Positions 36,849-45,571 are shown, numbered from the stretch's first letter. The stretch: DNA of 64,000 bases from Oscillospiraceae bacterium (GCA_021201135.1 JAJQGT010000015.1:29457-93456), one strand, 5' to 3'. Notes: a model not told the origin generated them from the letters alone. Numbers and translations are program-made.

Positions 36849-37150
36849 AGTTTGCCTGACGGCAAACTTGCTATTTTCGGCGTTGCCGAAAATAGCACCC
36901 CTCTGGCACTTCGTGCCACCTCCCCTTGTCAGGGGAGGCATAATCGCCCCTTCCTAAGGGACTTGCCAAGAGTAGCTATAGGCTCCACTAAAAGCGGAAA
37001 GACCATAATTGCCCTTCCCAAAGGAACTTGCCAGGAGTAACTACAGCCTCCCCTGACAAGGGGAGGGGGACCGCCGCCGAAGGCGGTGGTGGAGGGGTGC
37101 CGATTTCAGGCTTCGCCTGAAATCGCGTCGGCGGAGACGACGAAGTCGTC
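36849..37150. repeat. Cluster of palindromic intergenic repeats
   Basis: The gap between rplA and the rplJ promoter holds several perfect palindromes: AGTTTGCC/GGCAAACT, GCTATTTTCGGC/GCCGAAAATAGC, a divergent composite unit (about 36892-37100, with CCTCCCCTTGTCAGGGGAGG and CCTCCCCTGACAAGGGGAGG) and CGATTTCAGGC/GCCTGAAATCG. No gene is seen here. Confidence 0.8.
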
Positions 37151-37162
37151 GTAGCCGACTAA

Positions 37163-37858
37163 TTATACGCCATACTTAGCCGTATTGACCTTGACGCCGA
37201 CACCCATGGTGGATGCTACTACGACGCTCTTGAGGTACTGACCTTTTGCGGCGGCGGGCTTAGCCTTTACGATTGCTTCAAGAAGGGTCTCGAAGTTCTC
37301 GGCGAGCTTTTCCTCACCGAAGGAAGCCTTGCCGATGGGGCAGTGGATGATGTTGGTCTTGTCGAGACGATACTCAATCTTACCGGCCTTAGCCTCTGCA
37401 ACAGCCTTTGCAACGTCGGGCGAAACGGTGCCGGACTTCGGGTTAGGCATGAGTCCCTTAGGACCGAGGACCTTACCGAGGCGTCCTACAACGCCCATCA
37501 TGTCGGGAGAAGCGATAACGACGTCGAAGTCGAACCAGTTTTCCTTCATGATCTTGTCGACATACTCGATGCCGCCGACATAATCAGCTCCTGCTGCCTT
37601 GGCGGCTTCGTACTTATCCTCCTTGCAGAAGACGAGGGTTCTGACGGTCTTACCTGTTCCGTGAGGAAGGATAACCGCACCTCTTACCTGCTGGTCTGCG
37701 TGACGGGAGTCAACGCCCAGGCGGATGTGTACTTCGATGGTCTCGTCAAACTTAGCCTTTGCATTCGAGCTCGAAAGTGCAACTGCCTCCTTGACGTCAT
37801 AAGCCTTTGTTTTGTCTATAGTCTTTAACGAATCGACATATTTCTTTCCGTGTCTCAT
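37163..37858 (-). CDS. rplA: 50S ribosomal protein L1
   Basis: 231 residues, full length. It binds 23S rRNA at the L1 stalk near the exit site and, in many bacteria, its own mRNA as a repressor. The signature [18 protein letters not shown] and the N-terminal [16 protein letters not shown] are typical. It follows rplK by 136 bases, which contain small palindromes such as GAAGTTCAC/GTGAACTTC. Confidence 0.98.
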   Translation of the reverse strand: MRHGKKYVDSLKTIDKTKAYDVKEAVALSSSNAKAKFDETIEVHIRLGVDSRHADQQVRGAVILPHGTGKTVRTLVFCKEDKYEAAKAAGADYVGGIEYVDKIMKENWFDFDVVIASPDMMGVVGRLGKVLGPKGLMPNPKSGTVSPDVAKAVAEAKAGKIEYRLDKTNIIHCPIGKASFGEEKLAENFETLLEAIVKAKPAAAKGQYLKSVVVASTMGVGVKVNTAKYGV

Positions 37859-37994
37859 GTAAATTTACTCCTTATCATTATTACAACTAGTGGTTTTGCG
37901 GAAAAGGATTGTTCCTCCCACTTGTTTATTGTTCGTTCAAACTGTTTTCATCGCCGGGAAGTTCACCTCCGGTGAACTTCTGTAGTTGACGACG

Positions 37995-38420
37995 TCAGTC
38001 GGCAACTACTACTCCCATGGATCTGGCAGTGCCTGCTATCATGCTCATAGCGGCTTCTACGGAAGCGGCGTTGAGGTCGGGCATCTTCTGCTCGGCGATA
38101 GCTCTTACCTGATCCTTGGTGATGGTTGCAACCTTGGTCTTGTTAGGTGTACCCGAAGCGGTCTCGATTCCGCAAGCCTTCTTGATGAGAACGGCTGCCG
38201 GCGGAGTCTTGGTGATGAATGTGAACGAACGGTCGGAGTAAACGGTGATGACAACCGGGATGATAAGACCCATGTCGTTCTTGGTTCTTTCGTTGAAGTC
38301 CTTGGTGAACGCCATGATGTTTACGCCGTGCTGACCGAGCGCAGGACCAACCGGCGGTGCAGGGGTTGCCTTGCCGGCGGGAATCTGAAGCTTGATAATT
38401 CCTGTAACTTTCTGTGCCAT
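37995..38420 (-). CDS. rplK: 50S ribosomal protein L11
   Basis: 141 residues from [18 protein letters not shown], with TTGGAGGAAATTATT upstream (the ATG at 38435 lies in the ribosome-binding region). L11 forms the GTPase-associated centre with 23S rRNA and is needed for stringent-response signalling through RelA. Typical blocks [15 protein letters not shown] and the C-terminal [19 protein letters not shown] are present. It lies 160 bases after nusG; that gap contains two perfect hairpins (GAAAATAGC/GCTATTTTC and CAATTTGC/GCAAATTG). Confidence 0.98.
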   Translation of the reverse strand: MAQKVTGIIKLQIPAGKATPAPPVGPALGQHGVNIMAFTKDFNERTKNDMGLIIPVVITVYSDRSFTFITKTPPAAVLIKKACGIETASGTPNKTKVATITKDQVRAIAEQKMPDLNAASVEAAMSMIAGTARSMGVVVAD

Positions 38421-38580
38421 AATAATTTCCTCCAATTTTGTGGTGATAGACTGACGGCTTACAATAAGCTCAAACCGAAAATAGCGAAGCTATTTTCCAA
38501 TTTGCTTGCAAATTGTTGCACAACACCGCCCGTCTATTAGGCGAGTAAGCTTATCTCACTCTCCCACTGAATTTTGTTTC

Positions 38581-39144
38581 TTAATCCTCTAACTTTTTGA
38601 GCTGAGAAATTGCGATGGTCGCCGGTGTCTCACGACCGAACATCGAAACGACGATATCCGCCGTCTGGTTGTCCATGTCGATAGCCGTAACCGAGCCGAG
38701 CCATCCGTTGAAGGGACCGCCTGTGACGGTGATGGTGTCGCCGACCTTGAAGCCGACGGTCGCCTCGGAGACCTTCTTGAAATCAACGCCCAAAGCCGCA
38801 ACTTCCTTGTCGGAAAGCGGAACCGGCTTGGATCCGGGACCTACAAAGCCCGTGACTCCTCTGGTGTTGCGGACGATATACCATGTGTCGTCGGTCATCA
38901 CCATTTTGATGAGGACATAGCTCGGGAAGAGCTTGTTGTCTTCCTTCTTGCGCTTTCTTGTGCCCTCTTCTTCCTCGGCGGGAGCTTCGGTTTCCTCGAT
39001 GGTTTCAAGCGGAATGCGGACCTCCTGAATCATGTCCTGAAGTCTGCGGTTCTCAACAACCTTTTCAATATTCTGTTTTACTTTGTTCTCATATCCGGAA
39101 TAGGTGTGAGCAACATACCATTTCGCCTGAGCGTTATCTTCCAT
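38581..39144 (-). CDS. nusG: Transcription termination/antitermination factor NusG
   Basis: 187 residues. N-terminal NGN domain (KWYVAHTYSGYENKVKQNIE; FPSYVLIKMVMTDDTWYIVRN) and C-terminal KOW domain (FKVGDTITVTGGPFNGWLGS). An acidic insert with KRKKED around residues 48-68 lies within the NGN domain, as in many Clostridia. It binds the RNA polymerase clamp and couples transcription to Rho or ribosomes. It follows secE by 12 bases. Confidence 0.98.
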   Translation of the reverse strand: MEDNAQAKWYVAHTYSGYENKVKQNIEKVVENRRLQDMIQEVRIPLETIEETEAPAEEEEGTRKRKKEDNKLFPSYVLIKMVMTDDTWYIVRNTRGVTGFVGPGSKPVPLSDKEVAALGVDFKKVSEATVGFKVGDTITVTGGPFNGWLGSVTAIDMDNQTADIVVSMFGRETPATIAISQLKKLED

Positions 39145-39156
39145 ATTAATCTCCTA

Positions 39157-39393
39157 TCAGCCCGTGACGAGCTGCAAAAGAAGTCCGAATATCGAGTCGA
39201 CTGCGAACAGAGCCGCGCCGCTGATAATGCACACTGCCAATACAACACCGGTGTTGTTCAGGACCTGCTTGCGGGAAGGCCATACAACCTTCTTTACTTC
39301 GGAAATGAGATCTCTGACATACTTGACAAGCCTGTTCGGCTTCTTAGCCTTCTTCTTGGTCTTTTTCTCGACCTTGACGTTTTCGTCTGCCAT
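39157..39393 (-). CDS. secE: Preprotein translocase subunit SecE
   Basis: 78 residues. A Lys-rich N-terminus, the conserved amphipathic helix (YVRDLISEVKKVVWPSRKQV) and one transmembrane helix (about 49-72). It stabilises SecY in the translocation channel. The WPSRKQV block is diagnostic. It lies between rpmG (12 bases) and nusG (12 bases), the canonical order. Confidence 0.96.
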   Translation of the reverse strand: MADENVKVEKKTKKKAKKPNRLVKYVRDLISEVKKVVWPSRKQVLNNTGVVLAVCIISGAALFAVDSIFGLLLQLVTG

Positions 39394-39405
39394 GCCGGGT
39401 CCTCC

Positions 39406-39555
39406 TTACTTGGTCTCTCTGTGAAGAGTGTGCTTCCTGCAGTGCTTGCAATACTTGTTCATTTCAAGTCTGTCGGGATCGTTCTTCTTGTTTTTCTTTG
39501 TGGTGTAGTTTCTCTGCTTGCACTCGGTGCAGGCAAGAATCACGTTGTTTCTCAT
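39406..39555 (-). CDS. rpmG: 50S ribosomal protein L33
   Basis: 49 residues from [27 protein letters not shown] upstream. Zinc-binding C+ form, with two CxxC pairs (CTEC and CKHC). First gene of the rpmG-secE-nusG transcript. The frame stays open upstream to 39663, but only the ATG at 39555 has a site. Confidence 0.96.
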   Translation of the reverse strand: MRNNVILACTECKQRNYTTKKNKKNDPDRLEMNKYCKHCRKHTLHRETK

Positions 39556-39674
39556 TTTTTCGGCACCTCCTAAGAATTTTTCCTGCGGTTTCGGGGATTG
39601 CCCCCTTCCGCAAGTGTTTGCCTCCCTCTGTCTGCGGGAAGCCCAAGGCGCACAAAAATGCACACCAAAAAAAG

Positions 39675-39718
39675 ACCCCGCAAAGAGGTAGAATCATGAT
39701 ACCATATCCTTTGCGGGT
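39675..39718 (-). terminator. Terminator of the ROK/two-component operon, wrapped around the rpmG promoter
   Basis: Minus-strand arms CCCGCAAAG (39710-39718) and CTTTGCGGG (39675-39683) followed by TCTTTTTTT. The rpmG -10 box lies in the loop, so transcripts starting at rpmG lack the first arm and escape termination. Confidence 0.75.
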
Positions 39719-39724
39719 TGTCAA
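39696..39724 (-). promoter_or_regulatory. rpmG-secE-nusG promoter
   Basis: Minus-strand TTGACA (39719-39724), 17-base spacer, TATCAT (39696-39701). Located within the terminator of the upstream operon. Confidence 0.85.
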
Positions 39725-39732
39725 GTGTTTTT

Positions 39733-40332
39733 TTAAAATAATTTTCGTACCACTCCGGCGCAACCGAAGACATACATCCCTTCGGGGTTCACTGGCATGC
39801 CGGTGCTTTCCGAATATTCGATAATCCGATCCGAAGGCTCGAGCACGACCGGCAGGTTGCCGAATTTCGTTTCCGTAATTCCGAGCCTCTCAAAGTCGCT
39901 TTCGGTCATGCAGAAGCCGATTCCGAAGAGCTTTTCCTCGGGAATACAGCAGTCCCCAAGAATCTCCTCGGCGGCGGATTTCGCGGTTTTCATGATATAC
40001 TCGCCGTCGGCTTCTTTGGGAATCTCGATTATCCTGTGCGAGAGGGTGTCGCCCTTGAGGGTGCATAAGCCCACGCTCAGCGTCTTCTCATAAAGCCCCA
40101 TCCCGAGAGCAAAGCCGCAGGAGATGTCGACATCCAGAAGCTGATTGTGCCTGCCCTTGCCGGGGGTGTTCTTATAGCCGCACTCCCGCAGGATTCCCCG
40201 TTCAATAAGCGGGGCTGTCGCCTCGGTCACAAGCGAATTCGAAATCCCGAGACGGCGCGACATCTCCGAGCGGGACATCGCACCCTCCGAGAGTATCAGC
40301 TCAATCAGTTTTGCCTGCGTCTGTGTCTTCAT
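39733..40332 (-). CDS. Short ROK-like transcriptional regulator
   Basis: 199 residues. An N-terminal winged helix-turn-helix (LIELILSEGAMSRSEMSRRLGISNSLV) is joined to only part of a ROK/actin-like ATPase domain (LDVDISCGFALGMGLYEKTLSVG). ROK repressors are usually near 400 residues, and the C-terminal lobe with the zinc-binding cysteines is absent, so it is a truncated or minimal form. It overlaps the histidine kinase gene by 32 bases and is the last gene of that operon. It may respond to sugar or be a remnant. Confidence 0.65.
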   Translation of the reverse strand: MKTQTQAKLIELILSEGAMSRSEMSRRLGISNSLVTEATAPLIERGILRECGYKNTPGKGRHNQLLDVDISCGFALGMGLYEKTLSVGLCTLKGDTLSHRIIEIPKEADGEYIMKTAKSAAEEILGDCCIPEEKLFGIGFCMTESDFERLGITETKFGNLPVVLEPSDRIIEYSESTGMPVNPEGMYVFGCAGVVRKLF

Positions 40333-41863
40333 TCTTAGACTCTTTCTGAGGCTTCTTCGGCTCTTTCGGCTTATCCTCCGGAATCATTCCGGCACGCTTT
40401 ATCTCGAACCAGAAGGTCGAGCCCTTGCCGACTTCGCTCGAAACTCCGAAGCGGTAGCCGTGGAGCTCAAGGATTTCCTTTACAATCGAAAGTCCTAAGC
40501 CGGTTCCGACGACATCACGCTTGGTGCGGTCGCCGCGATAGTAGCGGTCGAAGACCTTCGAGAGCTTGTCCTTCTCGATTCCGACGCCGAAGTCCTGAAC
40601 CTCGATTCTGACGGTCGACTCTTGATTTATCTGGCGGATGATAATTTTCTTCGAGTCGCCAGAGTAGTTGACGGCATTGTTGATGAAGTTATACATAACC
40701 TGCCCGAGCTTATCACGGTCGCCCCAGAGGGTGACGTCCTCATCCTCCTCAAAGACGAACTCGAAGCCCTGCTTCTCGGAGAATATCTGATATTTCGACA
40801 GGATTTCGTCGAGGAAGTCCTTCGATGAGAATTCGGTTCTCGTGACGCTTGCGCTTCCGCTCTGGAGCTTCGAGAGCTCCATGAGTGATGAAACGAGAAG
40901 GGAAAGACGGTCGGTCTCCTCGATAATTACGTTCAGGTGCTCCTCGCGCTTCTCGGGGTTGTCGCCCGAAAGGTCCCTGATCATCTCGGCATAAGCCTTT
41001 ATCATCGTGAGGGGAGTACGCAAATCGTGCGAGACGTTCGCAATCAGGTCGTTACGGAGCTCCTCGGTTTTAGACATCTCGGACGCCGCATAGTTCAGCG
41101 TTTCCGCAAGCTCGTTGACCTCGGCATAGGAGCCCTCGGGGAACCGGACGCTATAGTCTCCCGCCGCCAAGCGATGCGCAAGCGACGTAATATTCGTGAA
41201 CGGTCGCGAAAGCCTCGACGAGAGCATAAGGGTGATGATAAGTGCGATGACGAATGTGACGAGAGCGATGATTACAAATTGCTCTTTTATGATTTCGGCG
41301 GTCGAGTTTATCGGCTCCAATGATGCGTTTATGAAGAGGAGATAGCCGCTCGAGCCGACTGCGGGCTTCTCGAGCACCTCGCCGTAGATAAGCTCGGTGG
41401 TGCCGAAGCGCTCGTTGTTGTTCGTGATGATGATTTTCTGCGAATCGGAATTGAGGAGCTCGTTGCGGTACTGGAACAGAAGGATGTTAGTGCTGCTCGC
41501 AAGAACCGACGAGCCCATATAGTCGCTCTGGACGACGACGTTTCCCGCCCAGTCGGTGATGATGATTGCCATGCCGTTGTCATAGGCAAGCTCTTCGATA
41601 AGCTCGTCCGAGGAGTCAAGCTCTTCGGAATCAAAAGCCGCCGCAATCTGAGCCGCAGAGGAGATAATCTTCCGCTTCTTAGAGACCTCGTAATAGTCGC
41701 TCAGCGAGACGACCTGAAACAGCCAGATGAGTATAAGGATAACGGCTGTAAATACGGAGAAATACAGCCATATCGTCGAGCGCAGGGTTGGCGCCTTTTT
41801 ATTCGGGTTTGAGTTTTTAGCGGACTTAGTCGTCGCTTTCGCTTCTCTTGTTGATGTCGTCAA
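40301..41863 (-). CDS. Sensor histidine kinase
   Basis: 520 residues if the TTG at 41863 is the start (weak site; the start is uncertain). Two transmembrane helices (about 31-53 and 196-216) flank an extracytoplasmic sensor region. HAMP (about 214-266), the dimerisation domain with phospho-His279 in VSHDLRTP, and the ATPase domain (NFINNAVNYS; DFGVGIEKDKLSKVFDRYYRGD; GTGLGLSIVKEI) follow. It phosphorylates the OmpR-type partner encoded just upstream, with which it overlaps by 38 bases. Stimulus unknown; cell-envelope stress is typical for this type. Confidence 0.93.
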   Translation of the reverse strand: MTTSTREAKATTKSAKNSNPNKKAPTLRSTIWLYFSVFTAVILILIWLFQVVSLSDYYEVSKKRKIISSAAQIAAAFDSEELDSSDELIEELAYDNGMAIIITDWAGNVVVQSDYMGSSVLASSTNILLFQYRNELLNSDSQKIIITNNNERFGTTELIYGEVLEKPAVGSSGYLLFINASLEPINSTAEIIKEQFVIIALVTFVIALIITLMLSSRLSRPFTNITSLAHRLAAGDYSVRFPEGSYAEVNELAETLNYAASEMSKTEELRNDLIANVSHDLRTPLTMIKAYAEMIRDLSGDNPEKREEHLNVIIEETDRLSLLVSSLMELSKLQSGSASVTRTEFSSKDFLDEILSKYQIFSEKQGFEFVFEEDEDVTLWGDRDKLGQVMYNFINNAVNYSGDSKKIIIRQINQESTVRIEVQDFGVGIEKDKLSKVFDRYYRGDRTKRDVVGTGLGLSIVKEILELHGYRFGVSSEVGKGSTFWFEIKRAGMIPEDKPKEPKKPQKESKNEDTDAGKTD

Positions 41864-42533
41864 ACTTGTATCCCATTCCTCTCAAGGTGACAATCAGGTC
41901 TCTGTACGGACCCAAGCTGTTTCTGAGCATTTTTATGTGAGTGTCGACCGTTCTGTCGTCGCCATAGAAGTCGTAGCCCCAGACCTCTTCGAGGAGCTTT
42001 TCGCGGGACATCGCGATGTTCATATTCTTTGCAAGATAGAAGAGGATGTCGTATTCCTTCGGGGTCATCTGAGCCTTCTTGCCGTCGATGATGACTTCTC
42101 TTGCGGCAAAGTTGATTTCAAGACCCTTGTATCTCAACACGTCGACCGAGTCGGGGTTCTTTCTTCTCTTGATGGCGACCTTGACTCTTGCCATAAGCTC
42201 CTTCGGGGAGAACGGCTTGACGACATAGTCGTCGATTCCGACCTCGAAGCCGAAAAGCTTGTCATATTCCTCGCCACGCGCCGAAAGCATGATGACGGGA
42301 GCGTTTGAATATTTCTTTATTTCCTTGCATGCGGAATAGCCGTCGAGCCTCGGCATCATTATATCCATGATTATGCAGTCATAGCCCTTTTTGGCGTTCT
42401 TGACCTTTTCGATAGCCTCCATACCGTCGGCGGCTTCGTCGACCTCGTAACCCTCAAACAGGGCGTATTCCTTGACGACTTCCCTTATCTTCTGCTCGTC
42501 GTCAACTATTAAGATTCTTGATACATCAGCCAT
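41826..42533 (-). CDS. OmpR/PhoB-family response regulator
   Basis: 235 residues. A receiver domain with the acidic pair in VDDEQ, phosphoacceptor Asp57 in CIIMDIMMPRLDG and Lys in VVKPFSPKE. A winged-helix DNA-binding domain (about 130-230) contains YDILFYLAKNMNIAMSREKL and DDRTVDTHIKMLRNSLG. First gene of the operon with the kinase and the short ROK-like regulator. Confidence 0.95.
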   Translation of the reverse strand: MADVSRILIVDDEQKIREVVKEYALFEGYEVDEAADGMEAIEKVKNAKKGYDCIIMDIMMPRLDGYSACKEIKKYSNAPVIMLSARGEEYDKLFGFEVGIDDYVVKPFSPKELMARVKVAIKRRKNPDSVDVLRYKGLEINFAAREVIIDGKKAQMTPKEYDILFYLAKNMNIAMSREKLLEEVWGYDFYGDDRTVDTHIKMLRNSLGPYRDLIVTLRGMGYKFDDINKRSESDD

Positions 42534-42663
42534 TTTAAAAACGTCCTTTCAGGTTTTCGCAGACATAGCTACAGCCTGCTGTCACTATAATAACGTATAA
42601 ATGTGTCGGAATTATGAAATTTTACGGATAGTTCAATGTTTTATTACTCTTCCTAACTCCCTG

Positions 42664-42692
42664 TTGACAACATTCAGAAATTCTGATATAAT
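42664..42692 (+). promoter_or_regulatory. Promoter of the Phd/YefM-type antitoxin
   Basis: TTGACA (42664-42669), 17-base spacer, TATAAT (42687-42692). Confidence 0.87.
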
Positions 42693-42714
42693 TTCTTTAG
42701 AAAGAGGTGATATT

Positions 42715-42993
42715 ATGCCAACAATCAAATCGAGCACCGATTTAAGAAACCACTATAATGAAATCTCAACCTTGTGCCATGAAACAAACGAACCCGTCTA
42801 TATCACCAAGAACGGAAAGGGAGACCTCGTTATAATGAGTATGGAAACATATGACGAGCTTTTTGGCAAATTTGAACTGTACAAACTGATTCAGGATGGT
42901 ATTGACGATGTTAATGAGGATAGAAGTTCAGCGGCGGATGAAGCAATGAAAAGGCTACTGGATAAATATAAAATCGAAGACAATCGCGCGTGA
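42715..42993 (+). CDS. Phd/YefM family antitoxin-like protein without adjacent toxin
   Basis: 92 residues from MPTIKSSTDLRNHYNEIS, AAAGAGGTGATATT upstream. The N-terminal Phd/YefM fold (DLRNHYNEISTLCHETNEPVY, then GDLVIMSMETYDEL) normally binds operator DNA. The C-terminal part would neutralise a RelE/Doc-type toxin. No toxin gene follows; the next 200 bases hold a palindromic repeat. It is therefore an orphan, or the partner was lost. Confidence 0.88.
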   Translation: MPTIKSSTDLRNHYNEISTLCHETNEPVYITKNGKGDLVIMSMETYDELFGKFELYKLIQDGIDDVNEDRSSAADEAMKRLLDKYKIEDNRA

Positions 42994-43026
42994 GGTGCCA
43001 CTATGTGACACGCACTCCCTTCGGTC

Positions 43027-43165
43027 GTGCGCCCTCTCAGTCGCCTTTGGCGACAGCTCCCCCAAAGGGGGAGCCGAGATTTTGCGGTGGGTCACTACTT
43101 GGCTCTCCCTCTGGGAGAGCTGGCAGCCACGCAGTGGCTGACTGAGAGGGCGCACCGCAGGTGCG
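43027..43165. repeat. Composite palindromic intergenic repeat, third subtype
   Basis: About 139 bp bounded by GTGCGCCCTCTCAGTC and GACTGAGAGGGCGCAC, with inner palindromes CTCCCCCAAAGGGGGAG and CTCTCCCTCTGGGAGAG. Same plan as the others, different bases. Confidence 0.82.
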
Positions 43166-43193
43166 ACTATACAGAATTGAGGTGCTATAATAT

Positions 43194-43880
43194 ATGAAAA
43201 TCGGCTTAATTGTCGCCATTGCGGACGAGATTGAGGCTATGCTTGCCGAGATGGGCGAGCCGGTGAAGAGTGAGACGGTGGCGGGGATCGCTATCCGTGA
43301 ATATAACGTTAATGGGCACGAGCTTTTTGTCGCAAACAGCGGTGCCGGAGAGATTTATGCCGCAGGGGCGGCGCAGTTGCTTATTTCGCATTTCGGAGCC
43401 GAGATGCTCCTGAATTTCGGAATATGCGGCGGACTGACCGACGAAACGGCGCTCTGCAACACGGTTATTGTGGATAAAGTGGTGCATTATGATTACGACG
43501 TAACTGAGCTCGACCCGGTTGAAATCGGGCAGTATCCCGGATATGCCGACTGCTATATTCCGGCTGACAGGAAGCTTATCGAGCTTGCTAAAGAGGTTTC
43601 CCCGGAGCTTCGGGAAGTGATTTGCGCTTCTGCCGACAAATTCGTCGGGAATCCCGACAAAAAAGCCGAGCTCCACAGGCTGTATAACGCCGAAATCTGC
43701 GAGATGGAGTCGGCAGGAATTCTCTTAACGGCGAACCGATGCGGTGTGCCGGCGCTTCTCATAAAAGCCGTTTCCGACAGTGCAACCGGCGGTGCGGAGG
43801 AATTCACCGAAATGGCGAACAAGGCGGCTCGGGTCGCAGTTACGACGCTACTTAAAATCATAGATAAAATAGACAAATAG
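43194..43880 (+). CDS. mtnN: 5'-methylthioadenosine/S-adenosylhomocysteine nucleosidase
   Basis: 228 residues. It cleaves adenine from methylthioadenosine and S-adenosylhomocysteine, recycling products of SAM-dependent reactions and feeding the LuxS route. Segments typical of MTAN/PNP_UDP_1: MKIGLIVAIADEIEAM, NSGAGEIYAAGAAQLLI, GICGGLT, the substrate-binding CEMESAGI and the catalytic Asp in KAVSDSATGG. GAGGTG lies upstream of the ATG. It is followed after 17 bases by the HTH-M18 gene, so the two may form an operon. Confidence 0.94.
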   Translation: MKIGLIVAIADEIEAMLAEMGEPVKSETVAGIAIREYNVNGHELFVANSGAGEIYAAGAAQLLISHFGAEMLLNFGICGGLTDETALCNTVIVDKVVHYDYDVTELDPVEIGQYPGYADCYIPADRKLIELAKEVSPELREVICASADKFVGNPDKKAELHRLYNAEICEMESAGILLTANRCGVPALLIKAVSDSATGGAEEFTEMANKAARVAVTTLLKIIDKIDK

Positions 43881-43897
43881 AATTCGGAGGGATTATC

Positions 43898-45466
43898 ATG
43901 TTGACACTCGGAGACCGCCTGAAGGCGGCAAGGAAAAAGACGGGACTTTCGCAGGTTCAGGCGGCAGAAGCCACAGGAATCGGGAACAAGTCGCTGTCGC
44001 GCTATGAAAGGGGAGACTCGGAGCCGAGCCCCGAAGCCATCCAGAAGCTCTCAAGGCTCTATAACGTCTCGACCGAGTATGTCCTCGGGCTCACCGACGT
44101 GATGGGTTCGTCCTCCGACAGCTCGTCGCAGTCAGGCTACAGCGAGACCATTGTCGGCATGACCGACCACAAGACCTCCGCCAAAAAGCTCCTCGACTTC
44201 ATCGGCACCAGCCCGTCAAGGTATCACGCGATTGCGAACATCACCCGCAGGCTCTCGAACGAGGGCTTCACCGAGCTTCTTGAGGGCGAAAAGTGGAATC
44301 TCGAGAAGGGCGGGAAGTATTTCGTCGTAAGAAATCTTTCCACGGTCGCGGCTTTCAAAATCGGTTCAGGGAGCCCCTCGAGCTTCAACATCATCAGCTC
44401 CCACTGCGACTCACCGACCTTCAAAATCAAGCCGAGCGCCGAGATGGAGACCTTGGGGCACTACATCCGCCTCAACACCGAAAAGTACGGCGGGATGATT
44501 ATGTCCACATGGATGGACAGACCGCTTTCGGTAGCCGGACGCGTCATCGTCTCGGAGGGGAACAGCCTCAAGACCAAGCTCGTCTCGATCGACAAAGACC
44601 TCTTGATCATCCCGAACGTCGCGATTCATATGCAGAGAAAGATTAACGACGGCTTCACCTTCAACCCCGCAACCGACATGGTTCCGCTTATGGGAAGCCT
44701 CAGCGCGAAGGGGGAGCTCGGAAAGCTGATTGCCGAGAGCGCAGGCGTCAAGGAAAAGAGCATCATCGGGAGCGACCTGTTCCTCTACAACCGCACCAAG
44801 GGCACCGTCTGGGGAAGCGACGGGGAGTATGTCTCGAGCCCACAGCTTGATGACCTCCAGTGCGCCTATGCCTCGATGCAGGGCTTTTTGATGGGGGAGA
44901 ACCCCGACACGATTTCGATGCTCAGCGTCTTCGACAACGAGGAGGTCGGAAGCGGCACCAAGCAGGGTGCCCGCTCAAATTTCTTAAGAACCGTTTGCGA
45001 AAGAATTGCCTCGGCTTTGGGTCAGGACTTGAACGAAATGCTCCCGTCAAGCTTCGTGATTTCCGCCGACAACGCCCACGCCGTCCACCCGAACCACCCC
45101 GAATATGCCGACCCGACCCACCGCCCCTTCATGAATCAGGGCATCGTCATCAAGTACAACGGCGACGAACGCTACGCCACCGACGGCATGAGCGAAGCGG
45201 TCTTCAAGCGCGTCTGCAAAGCCTCGGGAGTGCCGACGCAGACCTTCTCTAGCAGAAGCGACCTTATGGGCGGCTCAACACTTGGAAGCCTCTCGACAAG
45301 CCAGCTCTCGGTCAGCACGGTAGATATAGGGCTTCCGCAACTTGCCATGCACTCGAGCTATGAGACGGCAGGCTCGATGGATACGCTATATTTCGAAAGA
45401 GCCTCGGCGGAGTTTTATAGGACGAAGCTGATAGCAAGCGGGAATGGGGAAGTAGTAATAAAGTAG
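43898..45466 (+). CDS. XRE helix-turn-helix fused to M18 aspartyl aminopeptidase
   Basis: 522 residues, CGGAGGGATTATC upstream. Residues 4-58 form a Cro/CI-type HTH (ARKKTGLSQVQAAEATGIGN, SLSRYERGDSEPS). After a Ser-rich linker (about 69-88) comes a full M18 metallopeptidase (92-522). Di-zinc ligands are visible: His169 (SSHCDSP), Asp318 (QLDDL), Glu348/Glu349 (DNEEVGSG), Asp391 (SADNAHAVHPN) and His485 (AMHSSYET). M18 enzymes remove acidic N-terminal residues. A DNA-binding domain is not usual for the family, which suggests a trigger enzyme that controls transcription. No stop or frameshift separates the two parts. Confidence 0.9.
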   Translation: MLTLGDRLKAARKKTGLSQVQAAEATGIGNKSLSRYERGDSEPSPEAIQKLSRLYNVSTEYVLGLTDVMGSSSDSSSQSGYSETIVGMTDHKTSAKKLLDFIGTSPSRYHAIANITRRLSNEGFTELLEGEKWNLEKGGKYFVVRNLSTVAAFKIGSGSPSSFNIISSHCDSPTFKIKPSAEMETLGHYIRLNTEKYGGMIMSTWMDRPLSVAGRVIVSEGNSLKTKLVSIDKDLLIIPNVAIHMQRKINDGFTFNPATDMVPLMGSLSAKGELGKLIAESAGVKEKSIIGSDLFLYNRTKGTVWGSDGEYVSSPQLDDLQCAYASMQGFLMGENPDTISMLSVFDNEEVGSGTKQGARSNFLRTVCERIASALGQDLNEMLPSSFVISADNAHAVHPNHPEYADPTHRPFMNQGIVIKYNGDERYATDGMSEAVFKRVCKASGVPTQTFSSRSDLMGGSTLGSLSTSQLSVSTVDIGLPQLAMHSSYETAGSMDTLYFERASAEFYRTKLIASGNGEVVIK

Positions 45467-45571
45467 GGACGGCATTGCAACTTCCCCTGTCAAAATGTTT
45501 TATAAAGTCCTCGAAAATGCCCGGGTTTTCGTGCATAAGGGAGTAATTTTGCAAGTTCGAATCAAAAGAAC

